In this document: positions 30,493 through 38,108 of the stretch, one piece after another
How the letters are laid out: every line of letters begins with the position of its first letter
Position numbering within the stretch: position 1 is the stretch's first letter
NCBI RefSeq assembly: GCF_022698165.1
Contig: NZ_JALDAY010000002.1
Span: 62,001-126,000 of the forward strand
Reading direction: 5' to 3'
Source: Streptomyces cylindrosporus
Lineage (GTDB): Bacteria; Actinomycetota; Actinomycetes; Streptomycetales; Streptomycetaceae
Length of the DNA: 64,000 bases
Program-made: the position numbers and the translations under genes
Notes under the pieces: generated by a model
The model's database searches: none
What the model was told of the DNA's origin: nothing
The model's input: only the letters and a program-made list of their open reading frames with translations

Positions 30493-30668
30493 CCCTGAGC
30501 CGCCTCCGTACCGCTCTCGTCCTTCATGGCCTTCGCCTCGCTCTTGAGGATGCGCATGGACTTGCCCAGCGCGCGTGCGGTGTCCGGCAGCTTCTTCGAG
30601 CCGAACAGCACGATGATGACGATCGCCACGATCAGCAGGTGCCAGGGTTCCAGTCCGTTGCGCAGCAT
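30486..30668 (-). CDS. TatA/TatE family protein, second copy
   Basis: 60 residues. Typical Tat[36 protein letters not shown] split as helix, FGSKKLPD hinge and amphipathic helix. The residues [10 protein letters not shown] resemble [10 protein letters not shown] of the convergent copy, so the two may be old paralogues. The ATG is preceded by AAAGGGCGGG. It is divergent from the blaI gene, and a BlaI-like dyad lies about 30 bases upstream of its start. Confidence 0.87.
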   Translation of the reverse strand: MLRNGLEPWHLLIVAIVIIVLFGSKKLPDTARALGKSMRILKSEAKAMKDESGTEAAQGQ

Positions 30669-30694
30669 CCCGCCCGCCCTTTCCGCTTCAATGA

Positions 30695-30710
30695 TTGCTA
30701 CATTGCGCAA
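30695..30710. promoter_or_regulatory. BlaI-type dyad between tatA and blaI genes (copy 2)
   Basis: TTGCTACATTGCGCAA on the plus strand, 15 of 16 bases identical to the element at 30186-30201 in inverted orientation. TACA and TGTA words (CTACAT, ACTGTAC) resemble the BlaI/MecI operator consensus. It lies between divergent tatA and blaI genes, fitting autoregulation. Confidence 0.6.
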
Positions 30711-30763
30711 CTGTACAACCAGGGAAGGGCCGTCACGTACAACGCCCTCTATACGATGGGCGC

Positions 30764-31153
30764 ATGGCGAAACCGGATCCGCGCCCCCAGCGCCGCGCGC
30801 AGGGCGAGTTGGAGACGCAGGTGATCGGTGCCCTGCGGAAGGCCGACGCCCCGGTGACCGCGGCCTGGGTTCAGGAGCGGCTGGGCGGGGGTCTCGCGTA
30901 CACGACCGTGATGACCGTGCTGAGCCGGCTGCTGGACAAGCAGGCGGTCACCCGGAAGCGGGCGGGGCGTTCGTTCGTCTGGTCGGCGGCCGCGGACGAG
31001 GCCGGTCTCGCCGCGCTGAAGATGCACAAGGTGCTGGACCGTGAGCGGGACCGGCGGGCGGTGCTGGCCCGTTTCATCACCGCGCTGCCGGAGGGCGACG
31101 AGCAGTTGCTGCGGGATCTGCTGGACCGGGCGGCCGACGAGCCGGCGGACTGA
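30764..31153 (+). CDS. BlaI/MecI/CopY-family transcriptional repressor
   Basis: 129 residues, winged helix ([40 protein letters not shown]) plus a C-terminal dimerisation helix pair. Such repressors are cleaved or released when the paired M56 metalloprotease senses a cell-wall antibiotic or other signal. A TATACGAT word ends seven bases before the ATG, so the transcript could be leaderless; the only Shine-Dalgarno-like string is weak. The M56 gene follows after seven bases. Confidence 0.9.
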   Translation: MAKPDPRPQRRAQGELETQVIGALRKADAPVTAAWVQERLGGGLAYTTVMTVLSRLLDKQAVTRKRAGRSFVWSAAADEAGLAALKMHKVLDRERDRRAVLARFITALPEGDEQLLRDLLDRAADEPAD

Positions 31154-31159
31154 GGCCCG

Positions 31160-32092
31160 GTGGGCGTCTTCGTCTTCCTGCCGCTCGTCCTGCCGTTGAC
31201 CGCGTGGCCGATCTCCCGGCTGGCCACCCACCACCTTCATCCGCGCACCGCCACAAGGCTGTTGAGCGGCCTGGCCGCGGTCATGGCGGTGTGCAGCACG
31301 CTCTGCCTGGGCCTGCTGGTAGTGGTCGGGACCGCTCAACTCCCGGGCAATCCCCTGCCGGACGGCTGGTCGGACCCCGAGGTGCGGCAGAGCGTGCCGC
31401 ACGACGAGATCGCGGGGAAGCTGGCGATCCCCTTGCTCCTGGCGGTCGTTGCGGGTTGCGGCCGTACCCTGTGGCACCACTGGCGCATCCGGCGGCGGGC
31501 GCACGCCGCCCTCGCAGGCCTGCGCGACACCGCGGTGGCGGTCCTCCCCGACACCGCGCCCTACGCGTACGCCCTGCCCGGCGGCCGGCGCGACCGGATC
31601 GTGGTCTCCACCGCCCTGCTCGGCTGCCTGGAGCCGCGCGAGCGCCGCGCCCTGTTCGCCCACGAGCGGGCCCATCTCGCCGCCCGGCACCACCGCCACC
31701 TGCTGGTCGTCGAACTGGCCGCCCGCGCCAACCCGTTCCTGCTGCCGCTGCGCACGGCCGTCTCGTACGTCACCGAGCGCTGGGCCGACGAGGAGGCCGC
31801 CCGGCGCGTCGGCAGCCGCCGGACCGTGGCCCGGGCGATCGGCAGGGCGGCCCTGGTCTCGCGCGCCGCCCCGGCACCGACGCTCGCCGCCCTCGCGGCC
31901 CCGGGCCCGCTCCCCCGCCGCGTCGCCGCGCTGCTGGCACCAGCGCCCGCGGCACACCTGTGGCCACCGCTGTTCACCACGGTGGGCCTCGCCCTGTGGA
32001 GCGCCACGGCGGGCACCGCCCTGTCCGCGATGTTCTCGGCCAACTCCGCGGTGACCCTGCTGCTCCTGCTGCACGCGGCGACGCCCTTGTAG
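31160..32092 (+). CDS. M56 (BlaR1-type) membrane metalloprotease
   Basis: 310 residues with four or five membrane helices and the zinc motif HERAH on a cytoplasmic loop, followed by a further Glu in YVTERWADEEA that probably completes the site. There is no extracellular penicillin-binding domain, so the sensing part differs from BlaR1. The GTG start lies seven bases after the blaI stop. It should cleave the neighbouring BlaI protein when triggered. Confidence 0.88.
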   Translation: MGVFVFLPLVLPLTAWPISRLATHHLHPRTATRLLSGLAAVMAVCSTLCLGLLVVVGTAQLPGNPLPDGWSDPEVRQSVPHDEIAGKLAIPLLLAVVAGCGRTLWHHWRIRRRAHAALAGLRDTAVAVLPDTAPYAYALPGGRRDRIVVSTALLGCLEPRERRALFAHERAHLAARHHRHLLVVELAARANPFLLPLRTAVSYVTERWADEEAARRVGSRRTVARAIGRAALVSRAAPAPTLAALAAPGPLPRRVAALLAPAPAAHLWPPLFTTVGLALWSATAGTALSAMFSANSAVTLLLLLHAATPL

Positions 32093-32346
32093 GGGTACGG
32101 CGTCGGGGGTCAGCGGCTTCGGGTCCAGGCGGCCCTGGGAAGTCGGCTGCGGTCGGGCAGCGCCGCCGAGGGCGCGGGTCGGCGCCATGGGCGGCTCCGC
32201 CGGGAGGAGGGCCCCCGCTGGAGCGAAGAGGAGGGTTCCCGGGTTGAGCGAAGCCGAGAGTGGGGAGCGACCGGCCACGGCGGCGCCCCAGCCGGTGGAC
32301 GCCCGTCCCCGGTGGACACCCCGTCCCCGCCCATCCCACGGAGCGC

Positions 32347-32892
32347 TCAGCGGCCCCGTTCCGGCGTGCGCGGATCGTCGAGCCGGCTCAGCAGGAACGG
32401 CACCATGCCGCGCTCCAGCAGCGCGAGTTCCCAGGCCTCCCGCGCCCGTACGTCCGCGTCGGCCCGGTCGCGGGCCCCGGTGGTGAGGAACCAGGCGGCG
32501 TCGCCGACCGCCGCGCCGGCCGCCATCGCGCCGACGATCAGCCCCGCCGTGATCAGGCCCTCGCCGATGTAGGGCCGGCCGTCCAGCGTGCACATGCTGA
32601 AGCCGAGGACCAGGAAGAAGGCCGCGGTGACGGCGGGCACGCCCGGCACGAGCATCGCCCGCACCGACAGGAACCGGCAGGCGTCCTGCGCGGCCCCGGC
32701 ACGGTGGTCCACACCCGCCGCCGCGGCGATGGCGGCCCGCGCCTGGAGGGCCTGGGCGCGCAGCCGCTCGCGGGCGGGCGTGCCGCCGGAGCGCTCCAGC
32801 GCCTCCTTGACCTGCCCGGAGTGCAGGGCCCGCTCCAGGACCTGCTCGAACGCGGCACCGGCGTCGGTCCCCGCGTCGTCGGGTTCCGGCAT
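32347..32892 (-). CDS. Hypothetical membrane protein
   Basis: 181 residues. Polar N-terminal half with a helix of alternating charge (FEQVLERALHSGQVKEALER), then two hydrophobic helices (about residues 82-103 and 110-135), then a charged C-terminal helix. I do not recognise the family. GGGGGAG lies four bases before the ATG; the open frame extends upstream without a better start. The roughly 250 bases between it and the M56 gene hold no gene I can support. Confidence 0.65.
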   Translation of the reverse strand: MPEPDDAGTDAGAAFEQVLERALHSGQVKEALERSGGTPARERLRAQALQARAAIAAAAGVDHRAGAAQDACRFLSVRAMLVPGVPAVTAAFFLVLGFSMCTLDGRPYIGEGLITAGLIVGAMAAGAAVGDAAWFLTTGARDRADADVRAREAWELALLERGMVPFLLSRLDDPRTPERGR

Positions 32893-33100
32893 GTGACTCC
32901 CCCGATGGACGAAGGCCGCGGGCGGCCGGAGCCGCTCACGCCCACGAGAGCTGTGTGGGGTGGCGAGTGTAATGGTTGTCCGCTTGCGCAAGCATGCGGG
33001 TCTGATGTTCGATTTCGTCGGCGGACCGGCGAACCGGTCGGCCCGGCTGGATCGTCCCTGGTGTTAGGCCCCTGCTACTGGTGGGTCTATCGTCGGAAAC

Positions 33101-33361
33101 ATGGGCCAACGCGTGGGAGGTCGGCCGGTGATACCGCAGGACGAGGCCGTGATCGGCTGCACGGGGAAGGTGCTCGTCAGGACCCGGGGAGCAGCCGGTC
33201 CCGGCGAGGTCCTGGTGAGCGTCAGAGGCGGATCCGAGACCTTCATCGCGTGGTCCGAGGATCCCCTGCCGACGGGGGCGACGGTGCTCGTGATCGAGTC
33301 ACGCGGCTGTCGTGAGGTCGGCGTCATCGAGTGGGTGGATCCACTTGCCGCGCTCGGCTAG
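33101..33361 (+). CDS. Short NfeD-like OB-fold protein
   Basis: 86 residues with the beta-rich pattern of the NfeD C-terminal OB domain (GCTGKVLVRTRGAAGPGEVLVSVRGG ... TGATVLVIESRGCREVGVIEW, shown in part). It has no membrane helices or protease domain, as in the shortest NfeD class. The flotillin gene starts 29 bases after its stop; NfeD-like and flotillin proteins are a well-known pair in bacterial membrane microdomains. Confidence 0.75.
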   Translation: MGQRVGGRPVIPQDEAVIGCTGKVLVRTRGAAGPGEVLVSVRGGSETFIAWSEDPLPTGATVLVIESRGCREVGVIEWVDPLAALG

Positions 33362-33390
33362 TTGCGCCGAGGCAGATTAGGAGAAGCAGA

Positions 33391-34566
33391 ATGTTCGGTT
33401 ACCGCGTTCCCGCTCCCGACGAGGCGATGCTGATCTCGGGTGGGCGGCGGGGACTGGGGGGCGCGCCGTTCCGGGTGGTGACGGGCCACGGCAAGTTCGT
33501 GATCCCGTTCTTCCGCAAGACTCGCTTCCTGACCCTGTCGATGAACGAGGCCGAGGTCACGGAGACCTGTGTCACCCGGCAGGGCATCTCACTGAGCGTC
33601 CGCGCGGTGATCGCCTTCAAGGTCGGCAACGACACCGAGAGCATCATCAACGCCGGTCAGCGCTTCCTCTCCGACCAGGAGCAGATGTCGGTGCTGACGG
33701 GCCGCATCTTCGCCGGCCACCTGCGGGCGATCATCGGCTCGATGACGGTCGAGGAGATCGTCACCGAGCGGCAGAAGCTCGCCGCGGAGGTGCTGGACAC
33801 CTCCAAGACGGAGATGGCGAAGATCGGTCTGATCGTGGACTCGCTGCAGATCCAGTCCATCGACGACGGGGACGCCGGCTACATCGACGCGATGTCCGCG
33901 CCGCACCGGGCGGCCATCCAGCGGCAGGCCCAGATCGCGCAGGCCCAAGCCACCCAGACCGCGGCGGAGGCCCAGCAGGAGGCGGCCCGCAAGCAGGCGG
34001 AGTACGAGCGGCAGACCGCCGTCGTCAGGGCGCAGTACTCGGCCGAGGTGGACCGCGCCCAGGCGCAGGCCTCGCAGGCCGGACCGCTCGCGCAGGCGCA
34101 CGCCCAGCAGGAGGTGCTCGCCGCACAGACCGAACTGGCCCAGAAGCAGGCCAGGTTGCGCCAGGAGCAGCTGGTCGCGGAGATCGTGAAGCCGGCCGAG
34201 GCGGAGGCCGAGCGGATCCGGCTGCTCGCCCAGGCGGACGCACAGCGGATGAAGATCCAGGCCGAGGCGGCGGCGTCGTACGACCGGGTCGCGCTCGACC
34301 GGATGCTGATCGACCAGCTCCCGCAGATCGTGAAGGAGGCGGCGGGCGGCCTCTCCGGGGCCAACGTCAACGTCCTCAACGGCGCGGACGGCCTCGGTGA
34401 GATCGCGGCCGGCCTGGTCTCGCAGGGCCTGACGATCCTGGACTCGGTCCGCGCGAACCTCAACGGCGGGGACACCGACAACCGTCCGCCGGCCGGCAAC
34501 GGTGTCCTGGAACTGCGCGCGAAGGACGACCGCAAGCCCGGCGACGGCCCGGTGGACGTCGACTGA
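33391..34566 (+). CDS. SPFH/flotillin family protein
   Basis: 391 residues. N-terminal SPFH domain (GYRVPAPDEAMLISGG, FVIPFFRKTRFLTLSM, TRQGISLSVRAVIAF), then a long Ala/Gln/Glu coiled coil (about 175-310, with QAQIAQAQATQTAAEAQQEA) and a C-terminal part ending in a short polar tail. Flotillins oligomerise at the cytoplasmic membrane and organise membrane domains. TAGGAGAAG precedes the ATG. It is probably co-transcribed with the NfeD-like gene and followed by a strong hairpin. Confidence 0.92.
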   Translation: MFGYRVPAPDEAMLISGGRRGLGGAPFRVVTGHGKFVIPFFRKTRFLTLSMNEAEVTETCVTRQGISLSVRAVIAFKVGNDTESIINAGQRFLSDQEQMSVLTGRIFAGHLRAIIGSMTVEEIVTERQKLAAEVLDTSKTEMAKIGLIVDSLQIQSIDDGDAGYIDAMSAPHRAAIQRQAQIAQAQATQTAAEAQQEAARKQAEYERQTAVVRAQYSAEVDRAQAQASQAGPLAQAHAQQEVLAAQTELAQKQARLRQEQLVAEIVKPAEAEAERIRLLAQADAQRMKIQAEAAASYDRVALDRMLIDQLPQIVKEAAGGLSGANVNVLNGADGLGEIAAGLVSQGLTILDSVRANLNGGDTDNRPPAGNGVLELRAKDDRKPGDGPVDVD

Positions 34567-34586
34567 CCGCGGCCTCCCGGACTCTG

Positions 34587-34621
34587 GACCCGGGACCGGA
34601 CGCCGGGTCCGGTCCCGGGTC
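34587..34621 (+). terminator. Hairpin terminator after the flotillin gene
   Basis: Two perfect 15-base arms (GACCCGGGACCGGAC and its complement) surround a five-base loop. The following bases TTCTGTTG are only mildly T-rich, as is usual in Streptomyces. Confidence 0.8.
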
Positions 34622-34683
34622 TTCTGTTGCCTCGTGTGACGACTGTGCCTGTGAGCCGACGCCCCGGCCCTACGCTGGCTGCC

Positions 34684-35460
34684 ATGGGCGAGAGTGACTT
34701 CACGGATCTGCGCGGCGCTAAGTTCGAGCGCGCCGACATGACGGGGGCGCGCTTCACCACGGTGAACCTGAACCGGGCCTCGCTGCGGGACTGTGCCCTC
34801 AAGGGGGTCAGGATGCGCGGTGTCGAGATCACCGGCACCACCATCGACGGCGAGGTGGAGAGCCTGGTCGTCAACGGCGTCGACGTGGCGCCGCTGGTGG
34901 AGGCCGAGCTGGACCGCCGCCACCCCGACCGTCCCAGGTTCCGGCCGACCACGGCCGAGGGCTTCCGCGAGGCCTGGGCGCTGAACGAGCGGCTGTGGGC
35001 GACGACCGTCGAGCGGGCCCGCCGGCTGCCCCCGGAGCTGCTGCACGAGTCGGTCGACGGCGAGTGGTCCTTCGTCCAGACGCTGCGCCACCTCGCGTTC
35101 GCGACCCAGGCCTGGATCGACCGGGGCATCCTGGGCGACCCCGCCCCCTGGCACCCGCTGTCCCTGCCCTGGGACCAGATGGACCCCCGCCCGGGCGTCC
35201 CGCACGACCGCGAGGCCCGCCCGTCCCTCGACGAGGCGCTCGCCCTGCGCCTGACGGCGATGGGGACGGTTCGCCGGGTCGTCGCCGAACTCACCGACGA
35301 GCAGCTCGACTTGGTGACCGAGCCGCTGGAGGGCCCCGGCTGGCCGGACGAGGGCGCGAGCTTCCCCGTACGGCAGTGTCTGCTGGTCGTCCTCAACGAG
35401 GAGTGGTGGCACCGGATGTACGCCGAGCGTGACCTGGCCGTACTCGAAGGAAGGGGCTGA
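34684..35460 (+). CDS. DinB-like protein with N-terminal pentapeptide-like repeats
   Basis: 258 residues. The first about 75 residues carry pentapeptide-like repeats (DLRGAKFERADMTGARFT, NLNRASLRDCALKGVRM), giving a short beta helix. From about residue 90 a DinB_2 four-helix bundle follows (RLWATTVERARRLP, LRHLAFATQAWIDRG, NEEWWHRMYAERDL), with His residues placed as metal ligands in thiol-dependent transferases. The combination is seen in actinobacteria, but its reaction is not established. The DUF1905 gene starts five bases after the stop, so the two are likely co-expressed. Confidence 0.82.
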   Translation: MGESDFTDLRGAKFERADMTGARFTTVNLNRASLRDCALKGVRMRGVEITGTTIDGEVESLVVNGVDVAPLVEAELDRRHPDRPRFRPTTAEGFREAWALNERLWATTVERARRLPPELLHESVDGEWSFVQTLRHLAFATQAWIDRGILGDPAPWHPLSLPWDQMDPRPGVPHDREARPSLDEALALRLTAMGTVRRVVAELTDEQLDLVTEPLEGPGWPDEGASFPVRQCLLVVLNEEWWHRMYAERDLAVLEGRG

Positions 35461-35464
35461 GACC

Positions 35465-35755
35465 GTGGAACTCGCCTTCACCGGCCGGGTGATCGAGTGG
35501 CGCGGGCCGGCGCCGTACTACTTCGTGCCCGTGCCCGACCAGGAGTCGGCCGACATCCGCGAGGTGGCCGCGATGGCCACGTACGGCTGGGGCGTGATCC
35601 CGGTCGAGGCCCGCATCGGCGAACTCGCCTTCGCCACCTCGCTGTTCCCCAAGGACGGGGGCTATCTGCTGCCGCTGAAGAACGCGGTACGGAGACCGCA
35701 GGGCCTTTCGGCGGGGGACGACGTGGCGGTGCGGATGACGGTACGGCTCAGCTGA
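35465..35755 (+). CDS. DUF1905 domain protein
   Basis: 96 residues, matching DUF1905: FTGRVIEWRGPAPYYFVPVP, YGWGVIPVEARIG, and KDGGYLLPLKNAVRR. The family forms a small beta barrel; function unknown. The GTG start has AAGGAAGGGG upstream and overlaps the tail end of the DinB gene's transcript. It ends inside a 24-bp tandem repeat. Confidence 0.8.
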   Translation: MELAFTGRVIEWRGPAPYYFVPVPDQESADIREVAAMATYGWGVIPVEARIGELAFATSLFPKDGGYLLPLKNAVRRPQGLSAGDDVAVRMTVRLS

Positions 35756-35814
35756 CCGTGTCCGTCGTCAGTCGTCTGACCGTGTCCGTCGTCAGTCGTC
35801 AGTCGTCAGTCGTG
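35753..35814. repeat. 24-bp tandem repeat at the DUF1905 3' end
   Basis: Two exact copies of a unit that starts TGACCGTGTCCGTCGTCAG occupy 35753-35776 and 35777-35800, each ending in TCGTC. Further AGTCGTC words follow to about 35814, close to the ArsR stop codon. The first copy includes the DUF1905 stop codon, so duplication has not disturbed the protein. Confidence 0.8.
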
Positions 35815-36165
35815 CGGAGCCTGCCCGCTCACCCGGTGGTCCGCGTGGCTGAGCGCCTCGACGACCAGGCGGCGCAGATGTCCGTCGCTGAGCCGGTAGT
35901 AGATGTGCCGCCCCTCCCGGCGAGTGTCCACAAGACCGGCCAGCCGCAGCTTCCCCAGGTGCTGGCTGACCGCCGTGCGCGAGGCCTCGCACCGCTCCGT
36001 GAGCGAACCGACGTCCGACTCGCCCTGCGCCAGCAGCCACAGCAGATGCAGCCGCGTCGCGTCCGAGAGCATCGCGAACACCCCGGTCGCCTCGGCGAGC
36101 CGGGCACTGTCCGGGGCCCGCAGATGCGCACCGGCCGCAGGTGAGATGGCGTTGCTTTCGGGCAT
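35806..36165 (-). CDS. ArsR/SmtB-family regulator
   Basis: 119 residues. Winged helix with FAMLSDATRLHLLWLLAQGE, GSLTERCEASRTAVSQHLGKL and VDTRREGRHIYYRLSDGHL. C-terminal HADHRV and other His residues could serve a metal site of the SmtB/NmtR type (alpha-5 site), whereas the C-x-C of arsenic sensors is absent; one Cys lies in the alpha-3 helix (ERCEAS). It is divergent from an MFS exporter with a His-rich tail, with a perfect palindrome in between. Divergent layout and tail suggest metal-responsive export, possibly nickel or cobalt. Confidence 0.9.
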   Translation of the reverse strand: MPESNAISPAAGAHLRAPDSARLAEATGVFAMLSDATRLHLLWLLAQGESDVGSLTERCEASRTAVSQHLGKLRLAGLVDTRREGRHIYYRLSDGHLRRLVVEALSHADHRVSGQAPHD

Positions 36166-36224
36166 GGGGCCAGCCTAGGGCCACCGGCCGGGTGGGTGGC
36201 CCTCGTGCGCGGCCCGGTGATTCC

Positions 36225-36258
36225 AGCCATCATGTGCGCAGGTGCGCACATGATGGCT
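36225..36258. promoter_or_regulatory. Perfect palindrome, ArsR operator candidate
   Basis: Arms AGCCATCATGTGCGCA and TGCGCACATGATGGCT, each 16 bases, are exact complements around GG. The site lies between the divergent ArsR and MFS starts (60 and 86 bases away). The TGTGCGCA/TGCGCACA core resembles ArsR-family operators of actinobacteria. Confidence 0.75.
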
Positions 36259-36343
36259 ACACTCGGAGGACGACGAGTCGATGCCGAAGTCGATCGCCCC
36301 GCCATGACCCCACGGTCACCCCGTCCGTCCGGGAGCCGCCCGC

Positions 36344-37684
36344 ATGCTCGCCATCCTGCGCGACCGCGCCTACCGCCACCTCTTCGCCGCCCAGGTCATC
36401 GCCCTGGTCGGCACCGGGCTGGCAACCGTGGCACTCGGGCTCCTCGCGTACGACATCGCGGGCGCCGACGCCGGTTCGGTGCTCGGCACCGCGCTCGCGA
36501 TCAAGATGGTGGCGTACGTGGTGATCGCCCCGGCCGTCGGCGCGGTCGCCGGCCGGCTACCGCGCCGCGCGCTGATGGTCGCCGCCGATCTGACCCGGGC
36601 CGGGGTCGCGCTGTTCCTGCCGTTCGTGGACCAGGTGTGGCAGGTGTACGTCCTGGTGTTCCTGCTGCAGTCCGCGTCGGCCGCGTTCACCCCGACCTTC
36701 CAGGCCGTCCTGCCCGACGTACTGCCGAAGGAGCGCGACTACACGCAGGCGCTGTCCATGTCCCGGCTCGCCTACGACCTGGAGAGCCTGTTCTCCCCCG
36801 CGCTGGCGGCCGCGCTGCTGTCGGTCGTCACGTACAACTGGCTGTTCACCGGTACCGTGCTGGGCTTCCTCGGCTCGGCCGCGCTGGTGGTCTCCGCGGT
36901 CCTGCCGAAGCCGGCCGCCGCTCCCCCGGCACGCCCCGGAGGCGCCTACGCCAGGGCGACGGCCGGTACCCGTCTCTTCCTCGCCCTCCCGCAACTGCGC
37001 GCTCTGCTCGCCCTGAACCTCGCGGTCGCCGCCGCGAGCGCCATGGTGACCGTCAACTCCGTCGTGTACGTACGGGACTTCCTCGGTCTGCCGACGGGTG
37101 CCGTACCGCTCGCGCTCGGCGCGTACGGCGCGGGCTCGATGGCCGTGGCCCTGTTGCTGCCCCGCGTTCTCGACCGGGTCCCGGACCGGACGGTGATGGT
37201 GCGCGGCGCGCTGCTGCTGACCGTGGTGTTCGCCGGGCTCGGTGCCGTCACGGCCGCGGGAAGCGGGAGTTGGCGGCTGCCCGCGCTGCTGCTGGTGTGG
37301 GCGGCGTTCGGTGCCGCGTGTTCCATGGTGCTGACGCCGACCGGCCGATTGATCCGCCGTTCCGCACCGGCCGAGCAGCGCACGGCGGCGTTCGCGGCGC
37401 AGTTCTCGCTGTCGCACGGCTGCTGGCTGCTGACGTATCCGCTGGCCGGATGGGTGGGTGCGGAGGCGGGTCTACAGACGGCCGTCGGCTGCCTGGGCGG
37501 AATCGCGCTGGTCTCCTCCCTGCTGGCCGTGCGGCTGTGGCGGGTGCCGGCGGCCGCCTTGGAGCACGAGCACAGGAATCTCCACGCCGGCCATCCCCAC
37601 CTGGCCGACGCCACAAGGGTGGGGGCTGGCTGGCGGCACAGCCACATGGCGTACGGCGACGCACTGCACGCGGCCCACTCCTGA
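36344..37684 (+). CDS. MFS transporter with His-rich C-terminus
   Basis: 446 residues, about twelve membrane helices of major facilitator type (LFAAQVIALVGTGLATVALGLL, AYDIAGADAGSVLG, and later LTVVFAGLGAVTAAGSG). The last about 45 residues are cytoplasmic and histidine-rich (LEHEHRNLHAGHPHL, WRHSHMAYGDALHAAHS), similar to the tails of nickel/cobalt exporters such as NreB-type proteins. Divergent ArsR gene and palindrome suggest metal-induced expression. The start ATG has GGGAG eight bases upstream. Which metal, if any, is transported is not shown. Confidence 0.88.
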   Translation: MLAILRDRAYRHLFAAQVIALVGTGLATVALGLLAYDIAGADAGSVLGTALAIKMVAYVVIAPAVGAVAGRLPRRALMVAADLTRAGVALFLPFVDQVWQVYVLVFLLQSASAAFTPTFQAVLPDVLPKERDYTQALSMSRLAYDLESLFSPALAAALLSVVTYNWLFTGTVLGFLGSAALVVSAVLPKPAAAPPARPGGAYARATAGTRLFLALPQLRALLALNLAVAAASAMVTVNSVVYVRDFLGLPTGAVPLALGAYGAGSMAVALLLPRVLDRVPDRTVMVRGALLLTVVFAGLGAVTAAGSGSWRLPALLLVWAAFGAACSMVLTPTGRLIRRSAPAEQRTAAFAAQFSLSHGCWLLTYPLAGWVGAEAGLQTAVGCLGGIALVSSLLAVRLWRVPAAALEHEHRNLHAGHPHLADATRVGAGWRHSHMAYGDALHAAHS

Positions 37685-37685
37685 A

Positions 37686-38050
37686 CGGCGCGCACCCGGT
37701 CGACTCCTGAACGGCGGTTACCCGTACGGGACTTGACCGGCAGCGACTCGTACGGGACTCGCCCGACGGCGACTCGTACGGGACTCGACCGGCGCCCACC
37801 CGTGAGGAACGTGCGCGGAGGCCTGCCGTGCGGACTTGAGCGGCGCGCACGCCGATTGCTCTTGGACGGCGGCCACTCGTACGGGACTTGAGCGACCCAC
37901 ACTCCGACCACTCCTCAACGCCGCCCACCCGTACGCGACCCGCACTCCGGCCGCTCCTCAACAGCACCCACCCGTACCCGACTTGCGTGGCAGCCACCCG
38001 TACAGGACAGGTGCGACGCGCGCCGCACCCGTCCTCCCCTGATCGCCGCC
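37686..38050. repeat. Degenerate repeat tract with CCCGTACGGGACTTG-like units
   Basis: About 365 bases without a gene. Words of the type ACTCGTACGGGACTTGA, ACTCCTGAACGGCG and CACCCGTACG recur many times in the same orientation with roughly 23-50-base spacing. Short reading frames across it translate into repeating PVRVAAVQ-like peptides, which reflects the repeat and not a protein. It lies between the MFS gene and the convergent flavoprotein gene. The last 50 bases before the flavoprotein stop are CG-rich and hold nothing I can name. Confidence 0.7.
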
Positions 38051-38108
38051 GCCCCCCTGACGCCCGCCGCACCCGCCCTCCCCGAATCGCCGCCACCCCT
38101 ATGCGGGC

